From Luteimonas rhizosphaerae (GTDB taxonomy: Bacteria > Pseudomonadota > Gammaproteobacteria > Xanthomonadales > Xanthomonadaceae), in assembly GCF_002849595.1 (NCBI RefSeq), contig NZ_NRQR01000022.1, positions 1 through 64,000 of the forward strand: 64,000 nucleotides of DNA, given 5' to 3'. The notes beneath the pieces are model-generated. The model was given only the letters and a program-made list of their open reading frames with translations, ran no database searches and was not told the origin of the DNA. Positions within the stretch are counted from its first letter, which is position 1. The number at the start of each line of letters is the position of its first letter. Position numbers and translations under genes: made by a program. Shown here one piece after another: positions 25,123 to 33,426 of this stretch.

Positions 25123-25995
25123 CTAGCGCGGCTCGTCCGCCGGCTGCGCCGCCGCACCCGTGAAGCGACCCTCGTCGACGTCGTCCGCCTGCCAGCCGCG
25201 ATCGGCGTCCAGTCCCGTCAGCCACCAGGTGTGCGCGTCGATCCGCAGCGGGCCGCGGACGCGTTCGTGGAAGCGCGTCGGCACGCGCACGCCGCCGAGG
25301 TCGCGGTAATCGGTCAGCGTGGTGTCGACGTGCGCGCCCTGGGTGGTGGCGAAACCGTTCAAGGTCAGGTGCACGCGGTACAGCAGCTGCGTCTGCGGGT
25401 CGATCCACGCGACCACCTCGTCGCGCGCGGCCTCGCCGAAGCCCGGCGCGATCTCGACCAGCACGCGCCTGTAGTCCGCGCCGGCCTCGCGCGCATCGGG
25501 CAGCCGGGTCACGCGCGTGGCGCGCGCCGCCAGGAACGAGGGGCCGAAGTGGAAGAGTTCGAACGCATCGGTCGTCATTGCGGACGCCGCCAGGATGTCC
25601 GGATCCGTCACGGGCACGCCGTCGTAGTGCACGGCGATCGCGCCGGGCGTGCGCAGCACGTGCTTCACGCCGTTCGGCCCCTGGTAGCGGATCGCATGGA
25701 TGCCTTGCGACGGCGCATAGCGCGCCTCGGCCGTGACCCGGTAACCGGCGTCGGTGACCACCGGCTGGATGCGCTGGATCAGCGACTGCCAGCGGCCGTC
25801 GCTCGCATAGTTGAGGTCGCCCTGGCGCGTGCGCAGATCGCCGCCGTGCGCCGCCACGCTACCCGCCAGCAGCGCGGCGCCGTCGAGGCCGTCGCTGCCT
25901 GCGTACGGCGCGGACGCGCGGGGAAATCCGGTCGCGCAGCCCGCGAGCCACGCGGCGGCGACGCACACCAGCAGAATCCGGATCACGACGTGCAT
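25123..25995 (-). CDS. Outer-membrane-type lipoprotein of unknown function
   Basis: The 290-residue product has a classical lipoprotein signal with WLAGC (Cys about residue 20). The mature protein shows repeated beta-strand patterns (YRVTAEARYAP, TGAIAVHYDG-like, VAWIDPQTQLLYRVHLTL, TDYRDLGGVRVPTRFHE). These recall LolA/LolB-like or outer-membrane-lipoprotein-sorting folds that bind lipid. This is a fold-level resemblance only, and I assign no specific role. The residue after the lipobox Cys is Ala, so the protein is not retained by an inner-membrane Asp signal. It is a single gene on its strand, 124 bp before the next one. Confidence 0.72.
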   Translation of the reverse strand: MHVVIRILLVCVAAAWLAGCATGFPRASAPYAGSDGLDGAALLAGSVAAHGGDLRTRQGDLNYASDGRWQSLIQRIQPVVTDAGYRVTAEARYAPSQGIHAIRYQGPNGVKHVLRTPGAIAVHYDGVPVTDPDILAASAMTTDAFELFHFGPSFLAARATRVTRLPDAREAGADYRRVLVEIAPGFGEAARDEVVAWIDPQTQLLYRVHLTLNGFATTQGAHVDTTLTDYRDLGGVRVPTRFHERVRGPLRIDAHTWWLTGLDADRGWQADDVDEGRFTGAAAQPADEPR

Positions 25996-26118
25996 CGCAG
26001 GTGCTCCTTCGAAAGTCTGCCCCGCTTACGCGCGACCACGCGCGATGGATGCAGCGATCGCGATGCGGAGATTCGGCCGGACGTCCGACGCCATCGGGCG
26101 ACGCGGAACGGCGAGACC

Positions 26119-26667
26119 CTAGTCGGCCGCCTCCGGCGCCGACATCGATCTGCTGAAAAGACCCGAGCGGTCGAAGCAGCAGGCGCGGCGCTTGCCCGAG
26201 GCCAGCATGTCGCAGGCCGTCGCCAGGCGTTTGGTGCGCGTGTCGGCCTTCTTGCCGGACACGATCCAGTGGATCCAGTCGCGTCGCTGCACCGGCGTCA
26301 GCGTCGTCCACTGCGCGTGAGCGTCCGCATGGGCCGACAGCGCCGCGCGCACGTCGTCCGGGACCACGGGCTCGGGTTCCTCGGCAACCGGCGCGAACAC
26401 GAGCGCGACCGCGTCGCCGACCGCCACGTCCGCGGCATCGGACAGCGCGCGCGGCACCCGCAGCCAATGGCCGCCCTGTCCGTCGGGTTGCAGCGTCGCG
26501 ACGAAGGCCTGGCCAGCGAAGGTGCCGTCGACGGTGACCAGGCCGCGCGACGGCAGCCTGGCGCTGGCAACGGCCGGCACCAGGAGAAAGCGCCAATCCG
26601 CATCCGCCGGCGCAGCGGGGCGCTGGAGTCGGGCGGTGCAGCGGATGCGCGCGGGCGTCGAAGGCAT
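26119..26667 (-). CDS. DUF1905/YdeI-like protein (bacteriocin-protection type)
   Basis: The 182-residue product has an N-terminal DUF1905-like beta-barrel part (WRFLLVP, ARLPSRGLVTVDGTFAGQAF, GGHWLRVPRAL). The C-terminal part has LTPVQRRDWIHWIVSGKKADTR and KRLATACDMLASGKR, the signature of the YdeI/OmpD-associated family. The function is not established; some members are annotated as bacteriocin-protection proteins. It is cytoplasmic with no signal. It starts 120 bp away from the divergent DUF1615 lipoprotein gene. The start is the ATG before PSTPARIRC; no strong ribosome-binding site is visible. Confidence 0.82.
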   Translation of the reverse strand: MPSTPARIRCTARLQRPAAPADADWRFLLVPAVASARLPSRGLVTVDGTFAGQAFVATLQPDGQGGHWLRVPRALSDAADVAVGDAVALVFAPVAEEPEPVVPDDVRAALSAHADAHAQWTTLTPVQRRDWIHWIVSGKKADTRTKRLATACDMLASGKRRACCFDRSGLFSRSMSAPEAAD

Positions 26668-26786
26668 GGCGAGCGGTCAGGTGAGCGAAGCCAGCACCGA
26701 GCATGCGACGCGCCGTCGTGGAAGTGAACCTGCCGCCATGACCCGACATGGCACGATGCCGCACCGTTCCCCGCGTTGCGCCTGCC

Positions 26787-27869
26787 ATGACCCGTTCCCT
26801 TGCGTCCTTGTTGCTGCTGTCGCTGCTCACCGGTTGCGCCACCCAGGCGCCGCTGCAGATGCAGCGCAGCCCGGACGACGTGCGTGCGGAGATCGTGCGC
26901 AAGCTGCCGGCCGGCGTGGACGACCGCCAGGGCTGGGCGAACGACGTCTACGTCGCGCTCACCGCGCAGGACATCGCGCCCAGCAGCGAGCACATCTGCG
27001 CGGTGCTGGCCGTCACCGAGCAGGAGAGCACCTACACCGCCGATCCCGCGGTGTCCGGGCTGTCGACGATCGCGCGCGCCGAGATCGAACGCCGCGCCGA
27101 TGCGCTGCACGTGCCGGGCTTTCTGCTCAATGCGGCGCTGCGGCTGGATTCGCCCGACGGCCGCACCTACGCGCAACGGCTCGAGCGCGTGCGCACCGAG
27201 CGCGACCTCAGCGAACTCTACGAAGACTTCATCGACATCGTGCCGCTGGGCGGCCGGCTGTTCGCGGGTCTCAATCCGGTGCGCACCGGCGGACCGATGC
27301 AGGTCCGCATCGACTTCGCGGAAACGCATGCGCGCGGCTATCCGTATCCGGTCGAGCGCGGCATCCGCCAGGAAGTGTTCACCCGGCGCGGCGGCCTGTA
27401 CTTCGGCACGACCCATCTGCTGGGGTATCCCGCGACTTACGACACGCCGCTGTACCGCTTCGGCGATTTCAACGCCGGCTGGTACGCCAGCCGCAATGCG
27501 GCCTTCCAGAACGCCGTGACCGAAGCCTCCGGCATCGAGCTCGCGCTCGACGGCGACCTGCTGCTACCGGGCGCGAACCTCGACAATCCCGGCGCCACCG
27601 AACGCGCCGTGCGCGCACTCGGCGGCCGCATCGGCATGGACGACGCACAGATCCGCCGCGCACTGGAACAGGGCGGCGAACTCGACTTCGAAGAGACCCG
27701 GCTCTACGCGCGCGTGTTCGAACTCGCCGATGCCGCCGCCGGCACGCCGCTGCCGCGCGCCGTGCTGCCGGGCATCGTGCTGGACAGCCCCAAGATCACC
27801 CGCACCCTGACGACCGCGTGGTTCGCGAACCGGGTGCAGGAACGCTGGGAGCGGTGCATGCGGCGGTGA
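26787..27869 (+). CDS. DUF1615 family lipoprotein
   Basis: The 360-residue protein begins with a lipoprotein signal (SLLTGC, Cys about residue 17). The body contains ICAVLAVTEQESTY (about 71-84), a segment that resembles the catalytic Glu region of lytic-transglycosylase-like folds, then GYPYPVERGIRQEVFTRRGG and FGDFNAGWYASRNAAFQ. These are typical of DUF1615 proteins; a role in the cell wall is plausible but unproven. The ATG is chosen because it gives the signal directly. The last 63 bp, encoding LTTAWFANR onward, have a diverged duplicate about 2 kb downstream, which is reported separately. Confidence 0.83.
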   Translation: MTRSLASLLLLSLLTGCATQAPLQMQRSPDDVRAEIVRKLPAGVDDRQGWANDVYVALTAQDIAPSSEHICAVLAVTEQESTYTADPAVSGLSTIARAEIERRADALHVPGFLLNAALRLDSPDGRTYAQRLERVRTERDLSELYEDFIDIVPLGGRLFAGLNPVRTGGPMQVRIDFAETHARGYPYPVERGIRQEVFTRRGGLYFGTTHLLGYPATYDTPLYRFGDFNAGWYASRNAAFQNAVTEASGIELALDGDLLLPGANLDNPGATERAVRALGGRIGMDDAQIRRALEQGGELDFEETRLYARVFELADAAAGTPLPRAVLPGIVLDSPKITRTLTTAWFANRVQERWERCMRR

Positions 27870-27951
27870 CGCCGCGTGCGCCGTCGCTGGCACGCGACTC
27901 GGCGGTACGCGTCCTGCCCCCGAGCGCTGATGCGCCGGTGCGGTCGAACGG

Positions 27952-28863
27952 TCAGGACGCGTCGGCGCGCGGCGTGAAATAGCCGGGTGCCGCGAGGTCG
28001 GTCAGCAGATCGGGCTCGACGGGAGCCCAGCCGAGTATGTCGCGCGTGTGCGCGCTCGACGCGGGCTGATCGATCGCGGCGAACCCGGACATCCAGCCGA
28101 AATGCGCGCACGCCTCGTCCGCGGACAGCGACACGCACGGCACATCGAGACCGGTCGCGATGGCCTCGGCGATCTTCCGGAAGGCGACGCCCTGCTCGGC
28201 GACCGCGTGCCAGGTTCCGGCATACGGGCCACGTTCCACGGCAAGCCGGAACGCACGCGCGGCATCGCGCACGTGCACGGTGGGCCAGACGTTGTCGCCG
28301 GCGCCGATGTAAGCGGAGCAGCCCGTGCGCCGGGCGATGTCGATCAGCGTCGGCACGAAGCCGTGATCGCCCATGCCGTGCACGGTCGGCGGCAGCCGCA
28401 TCACGCCCGTCGCGATGCCGCGCGCCGACAGCGCAGCGGCGGCGGCCTCGGACGCCCGTGGATAGTCGTCCGTCGGCGGGAAGGCGGCGTCGGCTTCGGT
28501 CGCAACAGGACCCGCCGCATCGAGAGAGGCGACGCCAGCGGTCACGATCAGCGGCTTACCGGTGCTGCCGATCGCCGCGCCCAGGGCGTCGATCGCGCGC
28601 CGATCGATCGCGCAGGCCTCGCCGAAGCGCGCGAAATCGTGCACGAAGCCCAGATGCAGCACCGCGTCGGCGCGTTCCGCACCAAGCTGCAACGTGTCGA
28701 GCGCTTCGAGGTCGCCGCGCAGCGCCTCGGCGCCCAGTGCGGCGAGTGCACGTTCGCTGTGGTCGGAGCGCGCGAGGCCGAGGACCCGGTGCCCGTGCGC
28801 AGCGAGTTCGCGGACGACGGCCGAGCCCACGAATCCGGTGGCGCCAGTGACGAATACCTGCAT
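27952..28863 (-). CDS. NAD-dependent epimerase/dehydratase-type (extended SDR) protein
   Basis: The 303-residue product starts with the Rossmann motif VTGATGFVGSAV (residues 5-16), as in extended and atypical SDRs. It keeps an MRLPPTVHGMGDHGFVP segment that contacts substrate and a C-terminal GWMSGFAAIDQPASS region. The catalytic YxxxK is not clear: YPRASEAAA (about 139-147) lacks the lysine, so it may be an atypical SDR of the NmrA/NADH-binding kind or have altered chemistry. AGGGAG nine bases before the ATG supports the start. An XRE-type regulator gene starts 79 bp away in the opposite direction and probably controls it. Confidence 0.82.
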   Translation of the reverse strand: MQVFVTGATGFVGSAVVRELAAHGHRVLGLARSDHSERALAALGAEALRGDLEALDTLQLGAERADAVLHLGFVHDFARFGEACAIDRRAIDALGAAIGSTGKPLIVTAGVASLDAAGPVATEADAAFPPTDDYPRASEAAAAALSARGIATGVMRLPPTVHGMGDHGFVPTLIDIARRTGCSAYIGAGDNVWPTVHVRDAARAFRLAVERGPYAGTWHAVAEQGVAFRKIAEAIATGLDVPCVSLSADEACAHFGWMSGFAAIDQPASSAHTRDILGWAPVEPDLLTDLAAPGYFTPRADAS

Positions 28864-28883
28864 GACGATCGCTCCCTCTGTGG

Positions 28884-28910
28884 TTGACGGGCGAAGCGTG
28901 TCGCTACACT
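28884..28910 (+). promoter_or_regulatory. Probable promoter of the XRE-type regulator gene
   Basis: TTGACG (28884-28889) and TACACT (28905-28910), 15 bp apart, resemble -35 and -10 elements. They lie in the 79-bp gap between two divergent genes and would start RNA about 25 bases before the regulator ATG. The spacer is shorter than ideal. The regulator could repress both genes from here. Confidence 0.45.
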
Positions 28911-28942
28911 CCATGGTGGTAAAGACGTGGGCTTATCCTGGT

Positions 28943-29776
28943 ATGGACGCTACTCCCCTCGCGACCGCGCACGGCGCAAACCGCCTCGGTACCTTTCTGC
29001 GGGACCGTCGCCAGCGGCTGGATCCCGCCGCCTTCGGGCTCGGCGGGCGCCGCCTCACGCCGGGCCTCCGGCGCGAGGAAGTCGCCCAGCGCGCCCACAT
29101 CAGCACCACCTGGTACACCTGGCTCGAACAGGGCCGCGGCGGCGCACCGTCGCCGCGCGTGCTCGACCGTCTCGCGGACGCGCTGCTGCTGACCGAAGCC
29201 GAGCGCGAGCATCTGTTCCTGGTCGCGATCGGAAGTGCGCCCCGGGCCCAGGCCCGGACGCACGACGGCATCTCGCACCGGTTGCAGCGCCTGCTCGATG
29301 CGATGCCGATGATTCCGGCCACCGTCGCGACCGCGACCTGGGACATCGTCGGCTGGAATCGCGCGGCCCGGCTCGCACTCACGGATTACGAGACCCTGCC
29401 ACCCGGCGAGCGCAATGTCCTGCGGCGGATGTTCCTGGACCCCGCCGCGCGCGCGGCGCAGCGCGACTGGGCGGCGGTGGCGCGCTTCCTCGTGGCGACG
29501 TTCCGCGCCGAGACCGCACGCGCGGGCCAGGATGCGCGTGCCGGGGCGCTCGTGGCCGAGTTGTCCGGCAAGAGCGACGACTTCGCCCGCATGTGGATCG
29601 AGAACGACGTGCACACCACCGGCGAAGGCGCGAAGACGATCCGCCATGCCGCGGTGGGCGACATCACGTTCGAGTTCTCGTCCTTCGCGATCGACGGCCG
29701 TCCGGACCTCAAGCTGATGATCTACAACCCGGCGGGCGACGCCGACCTGGCGAAGATGCGGCGGCTCTGCGGCTGA
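28943..29776 (+). CDS. XRE-family regulator with MmyB-like ligand-binding domain
   Basis: The 277-residue product has an N-terminal helix-turn-helix (GGRRLTPGLRREEVAQRAHISTTWYTWLEQG in two halves, about residues 28-60). It is followed by RVLDRLADALLLTEAEREHL, the usual second part in the MmyB-like family. The C-terminal domain starts near IPATVATATWDIVGWNRAA and ends DLKLMIYNPAGD. It resembles the MmyB fold, which binds small lipids or other ligands in studied members. Such regulators are commonly divergent from an oxidoreductase gene that they control, as here. An ATG at 28912 would add ten residues; I prefer 28943 because the extension is not family-like. Confidence 0.85.
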   Translation: MDATPLATAHGANRLGTFLRDRRQRLDPAAFGLGGRRLTPGLRREEVAQRAHISTTWYTWLEQGRGGAPSPRVLDRLADALLLTEAEREHLFLVAIGSAPRAQARTHDGISHRLQRLLDAMPMIPATVATATWDIVGWNRAARLALTDYETLPPGERNVLRRMFLDPAARAAQRDWAAVARFLVATFRAETARAGQDARAGALVAELSGKSDDFARMWIENDVHTTGEGAKTIRHAAVGDITFEFSSFAIDGRPDLKLMIYNPAGDADLAKMRRLCG

Positions 29777-29817
29777 AGTCGAGCGAAGATCTGAGGCGCT
29801 CGCCCGAGCGCTTGAAC

Positions 29818-29879
29818 CTGACGACCGCGTGGTTGGCCGACCGGTTCTGGAGCGATGGGAGTGGTGCGTGCGGCGTTAA
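29818..29879 (+). repeat. Diverged duplicate of the 3' end of the DUF1615 gene
   Basis: This 62-bp stretch aligns with the last 63 bp of the DUF1615 gene (27807-27869). The first 17 bases are identical (CTGACGACCGCGTGGTT), and later blocks such as GGGAG-GGTGCG-GCGGCG also match; both end at a stop codon. The copy lost its frame through small gaps, so it is a remnant and not a gene. The two copies are direct repeats on either side of the SDR/XRE pair. The rest of the gap from 29777 to 30129 shows no gene; TTAAT- and TTTAAC-like AT-rich words near 30052-30081 may belong to the promoter of the next gene. Confidence 0.7.
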
Positions 29880-30129
29880 TTCGTCATGTGCGGCGAGCTT
29901 GGCGGCGCTCGCCGCTGACAGCGCCGCCACAACCTAACCAGCGGGCATCCTGCTCGGCAATCCGTGACGTGGACCAAGCGCAGCGGTGGTGCGTTGGCAA
30001 CATCCGGGATCCGGTCGACTCAATCCTGCGAGAGCACGACAAATGCCGTAGCGATTTAACACGTCATCGATGCAGACTTAATGTTCTGTCCGTGACGCTC
30101 CTAGGTCATATATCCATGGGGTCGTCGTA

Positions 30130-30585
30130 ATGCATCGATATCTGGCTGCAGTCCTCTTTATCGTCGGCGCTTGCGTCGTTCCGACCGACGCCCGTGCAGA
30201 GACCTGCCCGGGCAATTTGATTGGGGTCAAACCATTGCTGTGGGGCGATGGGGCACGTCTCGGCGAGTTGCAGCTCTACTACAACCCGGGGAATGGCAGA
30301 AACTGCGCCCGTGTTGTGCACGGCGGCGAGACATGGGGCAAACGGCGCACCACCAGCGTCCAGATCGAGACCTGCACGCAGGCGGTGTTCCGCGCCAACG
30401 GCAGGACCTGTCCCGGAGCTGCCTCTATTCCGAGACGTCAATGGAGCGGTGTCACGCAATACTCGACCAATGCAGTGTCGCTACCCGGACAAGGGCGTTG
30501 CGTAGACGCAACGGGAAGTATCGAGCGACGGCTGAATGCAGGCGGGGTGACTGCATCGCGGCTTGCAGGTTTCTGCGGCGGCTGA
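30130..30585 (+). CDS. Secreted SapA-like cysteine-containing small protein
   Basis: The 151-residue product has a Sec signal peptide (cleavage after DARA, about residue 23). The mature part has six cysteines (in ETCPGN, GRNCARV, IETCTQ, RTCPGA, GRCVDA and GFCGG) that could form disulfides. The pattern YYNPGNGRNCARVV followed later by PGQGRCVDATGSI recalls the spore-associated protein A (SapA)-like family of actinobacteria; this resemblance is weak and by eye. It would be periplasmic or extracellular. Base composition is a little more AT-rich than the neighbours upstream. The next gene starts four bases after its stop, so the two form an operon. Confidence 0.68.
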   Translation: MHRYLAAVLFIVGACVVPTDARAETCPGNLIGVKPLLWGDGARLGELQLYYNPGNGRNCARVVHGGETWGKRRTTSVQIETCTQAVFRANGRTCPGAASIPRRQWSGVTQYSTNAVSLPGQGRCVDATGSIERRLNAGGVTASRLAGFCGG

Positions 30586-30589
30586 CTCT

Positions 30590-31453
30590 ATGGATGCGGA
30601 ACTCACCCTTCACGAACATCGCCACGTCGAGAGGTCGCCCGCGACGCGTTCCGCTTCTTGGCCGACAGTTTTCTTGGCCTGTGCAGGCGCCGCCATCGTT
30701 GGAACAACGATCGGCTGGTTTGCCGGGTCCATAGATTCTGGCGCCGAAACTCCCGCACAGGCTCCTGCAGCATCGGATAGTCCGCAGCGTCGCCAAAACC
30801 CATCCGATTCCCGGAGCGCAACGTACGCGTCACGGAGCGGCGAGGCTGTTGCTCTAACTGATGCGCGTCCCTCGGTAGAAACGGTGGACTCGGCGTGTCC
30901 CGGCAGCCGCACCGCCACACCCGATGCAGGGTGTGTCACGGCCTTGACCTCCGCCAACCTGCGTGATGCGTCGGTCCGATATGCGCTGGTCGCGGCGCTC
31001 AAGTCGGAGCAGTCACCCGCTGCCAAGGCGGCGATCTTCGGCGCACTGCAACCGACGCCGTTGGCAACCGAGGACCTGGCGCCCCTGTTGGAAGAGCTGC
31101 GGGTGATTTATGACACGGGGCAGCCTGAACTGCGTGCAGCCGCGCTGGTGCATTGGGCGCAGTGGGATCGCGGCGATGGCATTGCTCCGTTGCTGCGCGA
31201 CGGCCTGTACGACGACAGTCCCCAGGTCGTCCTTGGTGCGGTGACCGCGGTCGCGCTGTCGAACGTGCGCACTCAGGAAATGAAGGAAGCGCTGCTGCTG
31301 CTCGCGAACGATGCAGCGCCGGACTCCGAGGCCCGCGTCGCCGCGCTGGACGCGCTGCGCGATTTCAGTCTCTCTCGCACCGAAGACGCGATTTTCCGTG
31401 AAAGCGAAGCCGCATTGGCTGACGGCATAGACGACTCGTCCGGATTCACTTGA
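30590..31453 (+). CDS. Membrane-anchored HEAT-repeat-like protein
   Basis: The 287-residue protein has one membrane segment at about residues 28-46 (FLACAGAAIVGTTIGWFAG) and then a Ser/Ala/Pro-rich linker to about 100. The C-terminal half is made of paired helices: LRDASVRYALVAALK, AAKAAIFGALQ, PELRAAALVHWAQWDRG, DSPQVVLGAVTAVAL and SEARVAALDALRDFSL. The regular helix pairs suggest HEAT-like repeats in the periplasm that bind a partner. It follows the SapA-like gene by four bases, so it may act on or export that secreted protein. I do not recognise a named family. The chosen ATG follows the upstream stop closely and gives a plausible N-terminus. Confidence 0.68.
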   Translation: MDAELTLHEHRHVERSPATRSASWPTVFLACAGAAIVGTTIGWFAGSIDSGAETPAQAPAASDSPQRRQNPSDSRSATYASRSGEAVALTDARPSVETVDSACPGSRTATPDAGCVTALTSANLRDASVRYALVAALKSEQSPAAKAAIFGALQPTPLATEDLAPLLEELRVIYDTGQPELRAAALVHWAQWDRGDGIAPLLRDGLYDDSPQVVLGAVTAVALSNVRTQEMKEALLLLANDAAPDSEARVAALDALRDFSLSRTEDAIFRESEAALADGIDDSSGFT

Positions 31454-31518
31454 GCGAGCGGCCCATCTGGAACCACTAGCCCCCGGCAGGGATGCCGTTT
31501 GAAAGAAGCCCGCTGCAC

Positions 31519-31887
31519 TCAGCGCCTGACCGACTCCGCATCCGACGGTGCGTCCGCCGGCAAGGTCGCGCGCTGCGTCGACCAGTGCAGCATGGCGTCC
31601 AGCGCGGGGCACAACGCCTGGCCCCAGGGCGTGAGGCGGTAGTCGACCTTCGGCGGCACCTGCGGATACACCGTGCGCGTGACCAGGCCGTCGGCTTCCA
31701 GCTGGCGCAGCTGCTGGGCAAGCATCTTCTGCGAGATGCCGGGCACCCGGCGTTCGAGATCGGAATAGCGTTGCACCTGCCCACCGAACAGGTGGAACAG
31801 CAGCTCGAGTTTCCAGCGTCCCTCGAGCAGGCGCAGCACCGTCTCCACGTCGCGCGCAGCGGTTTCAGGCGTGTGGTCCTGACCCAT
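31519..31887 (-). CDS. HxlR-family transcriptional regulator
   Basis: The 122-residue product is a winged-helix protein of the HxlR family. It has LEGRWKLELLFHLFGG (about residues 21-36), RYSDLERRVPGISQKMLAQQLRQLEADGLV across the recognition helix, and the wing VYPQVPPKVDYRLTPWG. The initial conserved CxxxxxL motif of many HxlR proteins is not present, since the N-terminus has no cysteine, so redox sensing through that residue is unlikely. It is divergent from the SnoaL-like gene, with 87 bp between the starts, and probably controls it and itself; no operator could be fixed by eye. Confidence 0.87.
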   Translation of the reverse strand: MGQDHTPETAARDVETVLRLLEGRWKLELLFHLFGGQVQRYSDLERRVPGISQKMLAQQLRQLEADGLVTRTVYPQVPPKVDYRLTPWGQALCPALDAMLHWSTQRATLPADAPSDAESVRR

Positions 31888-31974
31888 GGGTGAGGTCCTT
31901 ACCTTGCGGTGCGTTCTTGATGCGGCCCGAGTCTATGACCACCATCCCGGGCAGACAAACGCAAGGACACGGAC

Positions 31975-32301
31975 ATGCCCCCTTCCCTGCCCGCCGTGGT
32001 GGCCGACTACTTCCGCATCAGCAACGGCGGCGACGATGCCGCGCTCGGCGCCTGCTTCACCGACGACGCCGTCGTGCACGACGAAGGCGGCACGCACCGC
32101 GGCCATGCCGACATCCAGGCGTGGAAGCGCGCGGCGCGGCGCAAGTACGACTATTCGGTCACGCCGGTGGAACACCAGCGCGACGGCGACCGCCTGACCG
32201 TCGCCGCCGAGCTCGTCGGCAATTTCCCCGGCAGCCCGGTGACGGTCGATCACGTGTTCGAACTGGCGGGCGATCGCATCCGCACGCTGCGGATCGGCTG
32301 A
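31975..32301 (+). CDS. SnoaL-like (NTF2-fold) protein
   Basis: The 108-residue product has the NTF2-like pattern: an N-terminal helix with VVADYFRISNGGDDAALGACF, then DDAVVHDEGGTHRGHADI, YDYSVTPVEH and FELAGDRIRTLRIG. Stand-alone proteins of this kind act as small isomerases, hydrolases or ligand-binding proteins, and the active residues cannot be assigned here. AAGGA eight bases before the ATG supports the start. The divergent HxlR gene is probably its regulator. The AraC-type gene starts 50 bp after the stop, possibly in the same transcript. Confidence 0.85.
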   Translation: MPPSLPAVVADYFRISNGGDDAALGACFTDDAVVHDEGGTHRGHADIQAWKRAARRKYDYSVTPVEHQRDGDRLTVAAELVGNFPGSPVTVDHVFELAGDRIRTLRIG

Positions 32302-32351
32302 GCGCGGCGTCCCGCGTTGCGGGGCGCACGCCGGAAGCGGATGCTCGCGCG

Positions 32352-33266
32352 ATGGAACGTTCCGCCACCGGCCACGAGACCGCCGCGCACCCGCCCGGTG
32401 TGCTCGGGCTGACCCGCGCGATGGACCTGCCGCAGGCGCCGGTGCTGGCGACGCGCGACGCCGGCGTCACCGGCATGGCCTTCCTCGAACTGGGCAGCGG
32501 CGAGGCCGCATCGGGCGTGGCCGCGCCGGTCCGCGACGATGCCTTCCTGATCGCACTGCAGCTGCGCGACTGCACCGATTTCGACCTCTACGCCGACGGT
32601 CGCCTGGTCCGCCCGCGCGACTTCGCCGCCGGCAACGTCGCCATTTTCGACCTGCGCGAGAACCTGGCCACGGAGCGCCGCGCGGCCTTCCACGCCGTCG
32701 ATCTCTACCTGCCGCAGGCCTCGCTCGCGGCGATCGCCGAAGACGCCGGCGCGGCGCGCATCGACGACCTGCGCCACGACACCGGCGCGGCGTTCCGCGA
32801 TGCCGTCGCGCGCGATCTGCTCTCCTCGATCCGCCCAGCCCTGGCCTTGCCGGCGCAGGCCAACCAGTTGTTTCTCGACCACGTCGCCCTGGCGCTGGCC
32901 TCGCACGTGGCCCACACCTACGGCGGCCTGCGGGCGCGCCCCGCCACGCAGCCCGGCGCGCTGGCGCCGTGGCAGGCGCGGCGCGCGCAGGACCTGCTGG
33001 CGTCCCATCTTGGCGGCCGCGTGAGCCTGGCCGAACTGGCCGGCGCCTGCGAGCTGTCGATCCGACACTTCACGCGGGCGTTCCGCGCGACCAGGCTGCT
33101 GCGCCTGCGTGTCGAACGGGCGAAGGCGCTGCTGGCCGACGCACGGCGGTCGCTGGGCGAGGTCGCACTCGACTGCGGCTTCGCCGACCAGAGCCATTTC
33201 ACCCGCGTGTTCCAGCAGCGCGTGGGCCTCAGCCCGGGCGCGTGGCGGCGCCTGCAGCGGCGCTAG
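32352..33266 (+). CDS. AraC-family regulator with a shortened DNA-binding domain
   Basis: The 304-residue product has an N-terminal sensor region (about residues 1-205) and a C-terminal AraC-type domain. The first helix-turn-helix (LAELAGACELSIRHFTRAFRAT, read in two halves) is directly followed by RLLRLRVERAKALL. In AraC proteins a stretch of about nine residues with a TGxxPxxW pattern lies between these parts, and it is absent here. The second motif (LGEVALDCGFADQSHFTRVFQQRVGLSP in two halves) is complete. The missing linker, near 33092, may impair DNA binding. The frame is otherwise intact. It precedes the GMC oxidoreductase gene by 160 bp. Confidence 0.82.
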   Translation: MERSATGHETAAHPPGVLGLTRAMDLPQAPVLATRDAGVTGMAFLELGSGEAASGVAAPVRDDAFLIALQLRDCTDFDLYADGRLVRPRDFAAGNVAIFDLRENLATERRAAFHAVDLYLPQASLAAIAEDAGAARIDDLRHDTGAAFRDAVARDLLSSIRPALALPAQANQLFLDHVALALASHVAHTYGGLRARPATQPGALAPWQARRAQDLLASHLGGRVSLAELAGACELSIRHFTRAFRATRLLRLRVERAKALLADARRSLGEVALDCGFADQSHFTRVFQQRVGLSPGAWRRLQRR

Positions 33267-33426
33267 GCACCCGCACGAACGCGCATCGACGCATCGCGTG
33301 ATCCGCACCCGACGGCCCGCCGCACGCGCGCGGCCCGATCGTTCAACGCACGGCCCGCGCGTGCAGGATCGTCGGCCGCCGCTGCATCAGCCTATGGGCT
33401 CCCCCAAGGTGCGAGGCACGCAGCAC

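Noticed and set aside
30052-30081. TTTAAC and CTTAAT words before the SapA-like gene
   Set aside because: The two words are about 16 bp apart instead of five, so they do not form the same box.
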